From: Streptomyces maremycinicus
GTDB taxonomy: Bacteria; Actinomycetota; Actinomycetes; Streptomycetales; Streptomycetaceae
Assembly (NCBI RefSeq): GCF_001184025.1
Contig: NZ_BBYG01000022.1
Span: 171,790-235,789, forward strand
Length of the DNA: 64,000 nt
Direction: 5' to 3'
In this document: one piece after another, positions 7,799-15,110 of the stretch
How the letters are laid out: every line of letters begins with the position of its first letter
Numbering within the stretch: position 1 is the stretch's first letter
Position numbers and translations under genes: made by a program
Notes under the pieces: model-generated
Databases searched by the model: none
What the model was told of the DNA's origin: nothing
What the model saw: only the letters and a program-made list of their open reading frames with translations

Positions 7799-9424
7799 AT
7801 GTCCCCTGGTACCACCCCCGGCCGACGCCCAGCGCGACGGCTCCCGGCGCCCCTGGCCGGAGCCACGGCCAGCGCCCTCGTCATCGGCCTCGCCGCCCTG
7901 CCCGCACACGCCGAGTCCGGCGCCGACGCCCCGATCGGCACCGTCGCCCGTACGGTGGGCGACGCCCGCTTCGCACCGGGCCCCTGTCCCAGGACGGCGG
8001 ACCCGATCCCCGATCTCGCACGCGCCCGCTGCGGCACCCTCACCGTGCCCGAGAAGCGCTCCGGCGCCAAGGGGCCCAAGGAGCCCGAAGGGTACGGGGG
8101 CGACGACCGGCGCGAGATCACCCTCGCCGTCGCGATCATGCCCGCCAGGAGCAGCCGCCCCGCGCCCGACCCGATCGTGTGGTTCGCCGGCGGGCCCGGC
8201 GACGACGCGGTCTCCGAGATCCCGATGGCGCTCGCCGGCAACCTCGACCGCGACCGCGACGTGATCTTCATGTCCCAGCGCGGCACCTACTCGGCAGACC
8301 CGGAACTCACCTGTCCGAACATCGACCGGTTCAACGCCCGCGCCCTCGGCCTGGTCTCCAACGCGCCGTCCACCGGACGCCTGCACGTCGAGGCGACCCG
8401 GACCTGCCGTGCCCGCGTGGACGCCGAGGGCGCCGACCGCAGCGCCTACAACGACATCGAGAGCTCGGCCGACTACGACGCCCTGCGCAAGACGCTGCGC
8501 GTCAAGAAGTGGAACGTCTTCGGCATCTCCTACGGCACCCACCTGGCGCTCAACTACATGCGCCTGCACCCGAAGGGCATCCGCTCGGTCGGCATCGACG
8601 GCATCCTGCCGCCGTCCATCGCCGGCGGGGCCGTGACCTGGAAGGCCGCACGCGAAGGCTTCGACGGCCTGTTCAAGGCCTGCGCACAGCAGCCCGCGTG
8701 CAACACGCGCTACCCGAACCTCAAGGCCACCTTCCTGCGCCTCGTCAGTGAGCTGGAGGCCAGACCGATCACCACCACCGTCACGGTCCCCGTCCACCCG
8801 GAGCCGGTGAAGGTCGTGCTGGACGGGAGCAACCTGGTCACCTGGCTGACCTCCGCCACCCATGTGGCGGCCGGCGTGCCCCGCTCGATCGACGAACTCG
8901 CCCACGGCGACCCGCAACGCATCGCCGAGCAGCTCGCGGGCGGCAAGTACAGCCCCCAGGCCATCGGAAGGGTCGCCCACGGGCTGGTCTACGGCGTCTT
9001 CTGCCGCCAGTGGACCCCGTACGAGAGCCAGGCCGACATCATCCGAGGCGGACGCCGCGCCTTCCCGACGTTCCCCCGGTCGATGCTGGCCAACGCCCCG
9101 CAACTCGCCTGGCTCCACGACGACTGCCGGGCCTGGGACGTTCCCCCGGCGCCCCGGTCGGTACGGGACGTGACCCGCAGCGACATCCCGACCCTCGCCC
9201 TGTCCGGCGGGTTCGACGCCCAGACGGCGCCGAGCAACGGGGCGTACGTCGCCCGTACGCTGAGCCGCTCCACCACCGTCACGGTCCCCTACGTCGCCCA
9301 TGTGGTGTTCGCCGACTCGCGCTGCGCGCAGACGATCACCACATCCTTCTTCGCCCGCCCGACCGCGCCGGACACCAGGTGCCTCGCGGGCCTCCAGCCG
9401 CCGCAGTTCGAGATCGCACCGTAA
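7799..9424 (+). CDS. Secreted TAP-type alpha/beta hydrolase, copy 2
   Basis: This 541-aa paralogue of the gene upstream shares ARFAPGPCPRT-like N-terminal motifs, MDRFNA/IDRFNA, the GxSYG elbow (Ser244 here, GISYG) and the C-terminal FFARPTAPDT block. A signal peptide runs to about residue 41 (AHAES). The oxyanion motif reads AGGPGDD instead of EGGPGGD, so the specificities may differ. The acid is in GGFDAQT and the histidine in VAHVVF. The ATG lies 14 bp after the previous stop, which implies a tandem duplication in one transcript. Confidence 0.85.
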   Translation: MSPGTTPGRRPARRLPAPLAGATASALVIGLAALPAHAESGADAPIGTVARTVGDARFAPGPCPRTADPIPDLARARCGTLTVPEKRSGAKGPKEPEGYGGDDRREITLAVAIMPARSSRPAPDPIVWFAGGPGDDAVSEIPMALAGNLDRDRDVIFMSQRGTYSADPELTCPNIDRFNARALGLVSNAPSTGRLHVEATRTCRARVDAEGADRSAYNDIESSADYDALRKTLRVKKWNVFGISYGTHLALNYMRLHPKGIRSVGIDGILPPSIAGGAVTWKAAREGFDGLFKACAQQPACNTRYPNLKATFLRLVSELEARPITTTVTVPVHPEPVKVVLDGSNLVTWLTSATHVAAGVPRSIDELAHGDPQRIAEQLAGGKYSPQAIGRVAHGLVYGVFCRQWTPYESQADIIRGGRRAFPTFPRSMLANAPQLAWLHDDCRAWDVPPAPRSVRDVTRSDIPTLALSGGFDAQTAPSNGAYVARTLSRSTTVTVPYVAHVVFADSRCAQTITTSFFARPTAPDTRCLAGLQPPQFEIAP

Positions 9425-9458
9425 ACCGGTCCCCGGCGGCCGCACTCCCGGTGCCGGA

Positions 9459-9506
9459 ACCGGCGGGGCCGCATCCACCATCGGCGGTGGATGCGGCCCC
9501 GCCGGT
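9459..9506. terminator. Perfect 21-bp hairpin between convergent genes
   Basis: The segment 9459-9479 is the exact reverse complement of 9486-9506, with a 6-base loop. It sits between the hydrolase pair (+) and the PLP decarboxylase (-), so it can terminate both directions. Confidence 0.9.
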
Positions 9507-9543
9507 GGAAGCCCACCGCACCAGGCCTACGGGGAAAGGGAGT

Positions 9544-10914
9544 TCAGGGAGCAGTGGCGGCGCGGCGGATGGCGTCGAGGGTGCGGGTCACGTCGGTCTC
9601 GGTCGTCGACCAGTTGCTCACCGAGATGCGCATGACCCGGCGGCCGTGCCAGGTGGAGCCGCTGATCCATGCCGTGCCGTCGTCGAGCAGCCGCGCGAGG
9701 ACGCGATCGGTGCGCTCGTCGTCGCCGAACGCGGCGCAGACCTGGGTGAAGACGACGTCGTTGAGGACGGTGGCGCCGTCGATCCGGGCGATGCCCTCGG
9801 CGAAGGAAGAGGCGTGGCGGCACAGCCGGTCGATCAGGTCGGCGACGCCTGATCGGCCGAGGGAGCGCAGGGCGGCCCACACGGTGAAGGCGCGGCCGCG
9901 GCGCGAGAGTTCGGGCACCTTGTCGGTGGGGTCGCCCTGCTGGTCGTGGATGAGGTAGTCGCTGTGCAGGGCCATCGCGGCCCGGAGCGCGGACGGATCG
10001 CGTACGACGGCTAGGCCGCAGTCGTAGGGGACGTTGAGGGTCTTGTGGGCGTCCGTCGCCCAGGAGTCCGCCGCCGCGCAGCCCGCCGTCAGGTGGGTGT
10101 GGCCGGTGGAGGCGGCGGCCCACAGCCCGAAGGCGCCGTCGATGTGGACCCACGCGTCCGCTTCGCGGGCGGCGCGAATCGCCTCGACGAAGGGGTCGAA
10201 GGCACCGGAGTGGATGTCGCCGGCCTGGAGGATCACGATCGTCGGGGAGCCCGGCCCACGGGCTGTGAGGGTGCGCCGCAGGGCCTCGGGTTCTATGCGT
10301 CCTTGCTCGTCCGCCGTGACGAGGTCGGGTCGCCCGAGCCCCAGGTAGCGCAGCGCCAGGTCGATGGCCATGTGGCGGTCCTGGCCTGCGACGACGTGCA
10401 CAGCCGGTCCTTCGGTGAGTCCGTCGCGGGCGACATTCCAACCGGCGCGCCGCATCACGGCGTCGCGTGCGGCGGCGAGGCAGGTGAAGTTGGCCATCGT
10501 GGCGCCCGTGGTGAAGCCGACCGCGCTGTCGCCCGGCAGGCCGAGCAGGTGGAGCAGCCACGCGCCGGCGATCTCTTCCGCCGCCGCGTACGCGGGTGAG
10601 GCGGCGCGCATGACGCAGTTCTGGTCCCAGGCACTGGTCAGCCAGTCCGAGGCGAGGGCGGCTGGTTCGGCGCCGCCGACCACGAATCCGTAGAAGCGGC
10701 CGCTGGGGAACGCGGTGAGTCCCGGTTCACAGGCCGTCGCCAGCAGGTCGACGACGTCGGCGGGCGCGCTGGGGCCGTCGGGCAGGTCGGGTCCGAGCGC
10801 GCGCATGATCTCCTCGACCGATGCGCGAGCCGGAATCCGGCGTTCGGAGAGGCTCGCCAGCCAGCGGACGGCATGGCCGTACGCCTGTCGGAGCGCCGTC
10901 TCGCGCGCGTCCAT
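9544..10914 (-). CDS. PLP-dependent group II (aromatic-L-amino-acid-type) decarboxylase
   Basis: This protein is 456 aa from the ATG at 10914; an in-frame upstream extension lacks family similarity. It has the group II fold: TTGATMANFTCLAAAR (cofactor phosphate region), HIDGAFGLW (Asp binding the pyridine nitrogen) and the Schiff-base lysine in TDAHKTLNVPYDCG (Lys291). The family decarboxylates aromatic amino acids or glutamate, or acts as a lyase or aldehyde synthase on similar substrates. The substrate cannot be read from the sequence. It is monocistronic and convergent with the hydrolase pair. Confidence 0.85.
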   Translation of the reverse strand: MDARETALRQAYGHAVRWLASLSERRIPARASVEEIMRALGPDLPDGPSAPADVVDLLATACEPGLTAFPSGRFYGFVVGGAEPAALASDWLTSAWDQNCVMRAASPAYAAAEEIAGAWLLHLLGLPGDSAVGFTTGATMANFTCLAAARDAVMRRAGWNVARDGLTEGPAVHVVAGQDRHMAIDLALRYLGLGRPDLVTADEQGRIEPEALRRTLTARGPGSPTIVILQAGDIHSGAFDPFVEAIRAAREADAWVHIDGAFGLWAAASTGHTHLTAGCAAADSWATDAHKTLNVPYDCGLAVVRDPSALRAAMALHSDYLIHDQQGDPTDKVPELSRRGRAFTVWAALRSLGRSGVADLIDRLCRHASSFAEGIARIDGATVLNDVVFTQVCAAFGDDERTDRVLARLLDDGTAWISGSTWHGRRVMRISVSNWSTTETDVTRTLDAIRRAATAP

Positions 10915-11113
10915 ACCCGGACTATGAAACAGCGCCCGCCGCTGTGCAAGCCGTACCCGTGCGATGCGCGGGCGGCGTGCCCGACGGGGCGCCGTCACCC
11001 TGCGGACCACCGGTGTGCGCGAGGTGACTGGGCCTGCCGGGAGCGGGAGCGCCGAGGCCATCTTCCGCGCAGGTGAGGCCCCCGGAGGCCGGACGCGGCC
11101 GACGCAGCTCCGG

Positions 11114-11927
11114 TCACAGGCCCAGGCGCCGCAGCGCGAGCGCGACATGGCCCCGAAGGGAGCGATCCCATCCCGGTAGGGCACCGGCGACCTCGTCGTC
11201 GTCGGCGTGGACCAGGACGGCCAGTGCCTCGTCCGGCAGGGCCGTCGCCCGCCGACGCGCCAGTGCGACCGCGGCGGTCACCCGCACCGCCTCGTCCGCG
11301 GAGGCCAGACATGCTGTGAGCGCCGCGAGTTGGCCGGAGCCGAGCGGGCCGGGGAGGAACGCCAGGGCGAGGTTCGCCGACGCACGGGCGGCCGCCGTGT
11401 CGGACCCCACGCCGACCAGCGCGTCCGCGAGTCCGGGGACCTCGGGGAACCAGACCAGCAGCGCCGCCGCACGGGACGCCACGGCAGGCTCGGCATCCTC
11501 CAGCCAGGTCAGGAACGAAGGCGCGTGGCGCTCGGGGGTCCGGGTCCTCGTCCTCGAACAGCACGCGGAGCACCGCGGCCTCGTCCGACGGGCCGACCCG
11601 TTCGGCCCCGGCGAAGGCACGTACGGGGTCGAAGGGCAGGACGTCGTCGTGCAGGTCGCCGAGGGCGACAGCATGCAGCAGGTGCACGACTGTCGCCCGG
11701 TCGGGCGTCGAGGGTGTGTCCGCGAGCGCGACCAGGGGTGCCACCACATGAGCGCTCGCCGGCCATCGAGTGCCCTGGTGGTAGACGTTTCCGCTCAGGG
11801 CCGACACGGCCGCCCCGCGCACCGCGGGATCGGCGCTGGACAGCGCGGTCAGCCGGCCGGGGACGTCATCCGCCCGACCGTAGGCATGGTGCAGACAGGC
11901 CCAGTCGGGCTCGGAGGAACCGCTCAC
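11114..11927 (-). pseudogene. HEAT-repeat protein gene with a +1 frameshift
   Basis: Starting at GTG 11927, one frame encodes a HEAT/armadillo-like protein (helical Ala/Leu repeats such as DPAVRGAAVSALSGNVYHQG) up to FEDEDPDP near 11545. From there the repeats continue in another frame (ERHAPSFLTWLED to HVALALRRLGL). The switch lies at a run of five C on the coding strand near 11537. Removing one C restores a single reading frame of about 270 aa. It is either a real inactivating insertion or a homopolymer error. HEAT proteins are protein-binding scaffolds; no specific role is inferred. Confidence 0.7.
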
Positions 11928-12053
11928 AGGCCCGGACCCTACGCCTCTCGGCCACCGGCCACGGCGCCCCGCCTGCATGCGCGCCGCACCGGAGGCTGCA
12001 TGCGTGCTGCGCCACAGGCCGGGCCCGGGCGGCAGCGGGGCTCGGTGGGCGCG

Positions 12054-12467
12054 TCAGGTGTTCTCGGTGAGGAGCTGGAGCGTCTGAAGCAGTGCCAGGC
12101 GCTGTGCCTCGTCGAGTGGTGCGAAGAGCTCCTGTAGCGCACCGGCCATCAGTTGCCGGCCCGCCTCGAGCGCGGCCTGCCCCGATTCGGTGAGGGTGTG
12201 TTCGAGGCGGCGCCCGCGACCTGCCGACCGAGCGATGAGTCCACCGGTGACGAGCCGGTTCGCCAGGGTGCCGAAGGCCTGGTCGCTCTGGAACGTCGCG
12301 ACGGCGAGTTCATGGCCGGAGGCGCCAGGCATGCGGTCGATGGCGCGCAGGGCGTCCCACTGCACGAGGGTCACCCCGATCTCACGGAGGGCCGTATCGG
12401 CGGCGCGGTGATTCCGGTACTGCGCGCGCTTGATCGCGTGCCCGAGGGCTTCCAGGTCGGTCTTCAT
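12054..12467 (-). CDS. MarR-family transcriptional regulator
   Basis: This 137-aa winged-helix protein has the size and pattern of MarR: a dimerising N-terminal helix, recognition helix around ATFQSDQAFGTLANRLVTGGLI (residues about 58-79), wing GRGRRLEHTLTESG, and C-terminal dimer helices. It is divergent from the alpha/beta hydrolase at 12519, with a strong palindrome in the 51-bp gap. It therefore probably represses itself and the hydrolase until a small ligand releases it. Confidence 0.9.
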   Translation of the reverse strand: MKTDLEALGHAIKRAQYRNHRAADTALREIGVTLVQWDALRAIDRMPGASGHELAVATFQSDQAFGTLANRLVTGGLIARSAGRGRRLEHTLTESGQAALEAGRQLMAGALQELFAPLDEAQRLALLQTLQLLTENT

Positions 12468-12479
12468 GGTGTTACGTTA

Positions 12480-12505
12480 TCAACGTTCTTATATAAACAT
12501 GTTGA
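12480..12505. promoter_or_regulatory. Palindromic MarR operator candidate
   Basis: TCAAC (12480-12484) and GTTGA (12501-12505) flank a central TTATATAA palindrome (12489-12496), all centred at 12492.5. Ten of 13 base pairs are symmetric. It occupies the middle of the short divergent gap. Confidence 0.7.
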
Positions 12506-12518
12506 GTCAGGAGCTCCC

Positions 12519-13295
12519 GTGAACCTCTCCCTCCCCGATGACCTTCCCGTCATCCAGGCCGGCGACCCCGCGGCGCGCACGGCGCTGGTGCTGCACGGCG
12601 GCGGCGGCCCGCAGACCGTCGCGCCCATCGTGGGACACCTCGCGGCCTCCCTGCACACGTTCGCCCCGACCCATCCCGGCTGGAACGGCACGACGCGCCC
12701 CGACTTCATCACCTCCGTCGCGGACCTCGCGGCCGCCTACCTCGCACGACTGCTCGACCACGGAGAGCGTGACGTCGTGCTGGTCGGATCCTCGATCGGC
12801 GGTTGGATCGCCCTCGAGATGGCGGTGCGGGCCGCACACGACGAGCGGTACAAGGGACTGATCGGGGCCTTGATCGACATCGACGGCGTCGGTGTGGTCG
12901 TCGAGGGGGAGCCGGTCGCGGACTTCTTCGCCCTCGACGCCCGGGGACTCGCGGAGGCCGCCTGGCACGACCCCGAGCGCGGGTACATGGACCCGGCCCG
13001 GCTCACCGAGGAGCAGCGCGCGATCCAGCAGGCCAACGGTCGCACCATGGCCGTCATCGCCGGCCGGGGCATGAGTGACCCGACGCTGCTCGCACGGCTC
13101 GGCGCGGTGAACGTGCCGACGCTGGTGGTGTGGGGTGAGAGCGACCGGATCGTCACCCCCGCGTACGGGCGGGCCGTCGCCTGCGCGGTGCCGGGCGCCC
13201 GGTTCGTCGGGATCCAGGCGGCCGGACACCTTCCGCATCTCGAGGCGCCGGACGCGACCTGGGCAGCGATCGACCAGTTCCTGAGCCGGTCGTAG
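12519..13295 (+). CDS. Alpha/beta hydrolase under MarR control
   Basis: This protein is 258 aa from the GTG at 12519, preceded by AGGAG at six bases. The oxyanion motif is LHGGGGP, the nucleophile elbow GSSIGG, the acid is in WGESDRI and the histidine in AGHLPHLE, a complete triad in the usual order. The substrate is unknown; many such hydrolases act on esters or lactones. It is paired head-to-head with the MarR gene. Confidence 0.85.
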   Translation: MNLSLPDDLPVIQAGDPAARTALVLHGGGGPQTVAPIVGHLAASLHTFAPTHPGWNGTTRPDFITSVADLAAAYLARLLDHGERDVVLVGSSIGGWIALEMAVRAAHDERYKGLIGALIDIDGVGVVVEGEPVADFFALDARGLAEAAWHDPERGYMDPARLTEEQRAIQQANGRTMAVIAGRGMSDPTLLARLGAVNVPTLVVWGESDRIVTPAYGRAVACAVPGARFVGIQAAGHLPHLEAPDATWAAIDQFLSRS

Positions 13296-13387
13296 CCCGT
13301 TCCCGGAACCCGGCCGACACTTTGCCGCTTTCACTTCCGCCGTCGTCGTCGCCGTCACGAGCGGACAGATCCGCCCGCGCGCATCGG

Positions 13388-14257
13388 TCAGTTGGAGGTG
13401 GGCATGGGCGTGGGCTGGCCGGCGACGGCGGTGAGCCGGAGTTTGGTCTCGTCCTCGCCGCCGGGCGCGGCGGTCATGATCACGATCTTGAGGTCGAAGT
13501 CGCCGTCGGTCAGGATGTCGCAGTCCACCGAGACAGGTCCCACCGTGGGATGGTCGATCGTCTTGTGGTCCTCACGGTGTGCGGCGACGCCTCCGGTCGC
13601 CCACAGCCCCGCGAACCTCGCGTTGGCGCTCAGTTCACGGATCAGCTCGGCAAGACGCTTGTCCCGTGGGTAACGGCCGGTGGCTCGGCGCAGATCGGAG
13701 ACGACGGCGGCGTCGGTGGCCTCCCGGTCCGATTCGGTCACCGGCCACAAGGCGAGGCGCGCGGGCCCGTCGTCCACCGGGAACCTGTCGCGGGCGAAGT
13801 TGCGCAGCCGCACCGGCGCGGTCGAGGGCGCGCCCAGGAGTCCGGCCCAGCCGCGGTTCCACCACACCAACTGCCAGTCCGCGGCGAATACGGCGACCGC
13901 GACGTCCCCGAGCCGGGCGAGCACCCGTTGCACGCCGGGCGTCAGGTGGTCGGAGATCGTGCCGTCCGCCGGCGGGGCGAGATGCGCCAGCCGGTACAGG
14001 TGGTCGCGTTCGGCTGTGGACAGTTGGAGGGCGCGTGCCAGGGACGCCACCACCGGCGCCGAAGGAGTGGTGGCCCTTCCCTGCTCCAGGCGCACCACGT
14101 AGTCGACCGACATACCGGCGAGGTCCGCCAGTTCCTCGCGCCGCAGCCCGGTGGCGCGGCGCCCCGAGGCGGCCGGCAGCCCGGCGGCCGACGGAGGCAG
14201 CCGGTCGCGCCATGTGCGGATCATCGCGCCGAGGCCGATATCGGGTGCGGTCGTCAT
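13388..14257 (-). CDS. Helix-turn-helix regulator with MmyB-type ligand-binding domain
   Basis: This 289-aa protein has an XRE-type HTH (GLRREELADLAGMSVDYV, about residues 38-55) and a C-terminal MmyB-like PAS domain (FAADWQLVWWNRGWAGLLG and onward). The ATG at 14257 is chosen because GGGAG lies 10 bases upstream; an ATG at 14266 is too close to it. Actinomycete members usually control a divergent oxidoreductase or small enzyme, here the SnoaL-like gene at 14445, with palindromes in the gap. Confidence 0.85.
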   Translation of the reverse strand: MTTAPDIGLGAMIRTWRDRLPPSAAGLPAASGRRATGLRREELADLAGMSVDYVVRLEQGRATTPSAPVVASLARALQLSTAERDHLYRLAHLAPPADGTISDHLTPGVQRVLARLGDVAVAVFAADWQLVWWNRGWAGLLGAPSTAPVRLRNFARDRFPVDDGPARLALWPVTESDREATDAAVVSDLRRATGRYPRDKRLAELIRELSANARFAGLWATGGVAAHREDHKTIDHPTVGPVSVDCDILTDGDFDLKIVIMTAAPGGEDETKLRLTAVAGQPTPMPTSN

Positions 14258-14382
14258 GACGGCCATTCTCCCGCATTCCCGTTCGTCGGTGCGATGTGAG
14301 GGTGGTACTGCTCTTCCTACCGTCGAAGCGTCTCTGGTTCGGGTGTCCCGGCCACGCCACCATGGGGAACATGACGTTTTCC

Positions 14383-14421
14383 GAATCCGGGATTCCATCG
14401 GAATTCCCGGCCGGGAATTCC
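14383..14421. promoter_or_regulatory. Palindromic operator cluster in divergent gap
   Basis: Positions 14400-14421 form a perfect 22-bp palindrome (half-site GGAATTCCCGG). Just upstream, GAATCC-G-GGATTC (14383-14395) is a second inverted repeat of related sequence. Both lie between the MmyB-type regulator and the SnoaL-like gene, the latter starting 24 bp downstream. Confidence 0.7.
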
Positions 14422-14444
14422 ATTCGCCGTGCAGGGAGAATTAC

Positions 14445-14906
14445 ATGACCAGCGCTGAGAGCGCACTGTCCCGTCTGCTGGACGAGGCATCGATCCGTGA
14501 CACCGTCGCTCGTTTCGCCGACGCCGCGACCCGAGGTGACGACGATCGTTTCCGCGCGACCTGGGCCGCGGACGCGGAGTGGACGATCGGCGAGAGGGTG
14601 CATGCCGTCGGCGTGGACGACATCGTCTCCACGTTTCGCCGGTTGCGGGACGAGCGGGAGTTCTTCGTGCAGTTCGCGGTGCAGGGCCCGATCGAGATCA
14701 CCGGGGACGAGGCGACCACCAGCATCATCTGCCACGAGGCCGCGCGCGGTCCGGGCGAGACGTACTACCGGAACCACTGCGTCACCGCCGACCGACTGAG
14801 GCGCTCGGAGAACGGCTGGGTCTTCACCAGCCGTTCGTTCCAGTACCTCTGGCTCGACACCTCCCCTTTCACCGGCAACGCCGTCAAGCTCCCCGACAGT
14901 TTCTGA
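14445..14906 (+). CDS. SnoaL-like / NTF2-fold protein
   Basis: This 153-aa protein has a cone-like NTF2 pattern: an N-terminal helix with DTVARFADAATRGD, DDRFRATWAADAEW, a central strand pair and the final FTSRSFQYLWLDTSPF. The ATG follows AGGGAGA at six bases. SnoaL-like proteins include polyketide cyclases, hydratases and dehydratases, and the reaction here is not predictable. It is probably controlled by the divergent MmyB regulator. Confidence 0.8.
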   Translation: MTSAESALSRLLDEASIRDTVARFADAATRGDDDRFRATWAADAEWTIGERVHAVGVDDIVSTFRRLRDEREFFVQFAVQGPIEITGDEATTSIICHEAARGPGETYYRNHCVTADRLRRSENGWVFTSRSFQYLWLDTSPFTGNAVKLPDSF

Positions 14907-14938
14907 CTCCGACAGACGCCCACCGCCCGAAGCCCGGC

Positions 14939-14977
14939 CCTCGCGGTGCCTGGGGGAGTGCCCCAGACATCGCGAGG
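14939..14977. terminator. Bidirectional hairpin terminator
   Basis: CCTCGCG (14939-14945) pairs with CGCGAGG (14971-14977), and inside it CTGGGG pairs with CCCCAG (14950-14955 / 14961-14966). It lies between convergent genes and is followed by a purine-rich tract. Confidence 0.7.
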
Positions 14978-15110
14978 CGGAGGAAAAGGAAGAAAAGGCC
15001 GCTTCCCTTCTTTCCTCGACGGACGAATATCTCGAAGAAGGAAAAGCACTGCGATGAGCGTTGGAACGCTCTGACCGTACGACGTGGCGGCCCCCCGAAG
15101 CCGCGAGCCC

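Noticed and set aside
7256..9481. A 741-codon minus-strand frame opposite the two hydrolases
   Set aside because: Composition of a shadow frame. The plus-strand genes have complete catalytic motifs and signal peptides.
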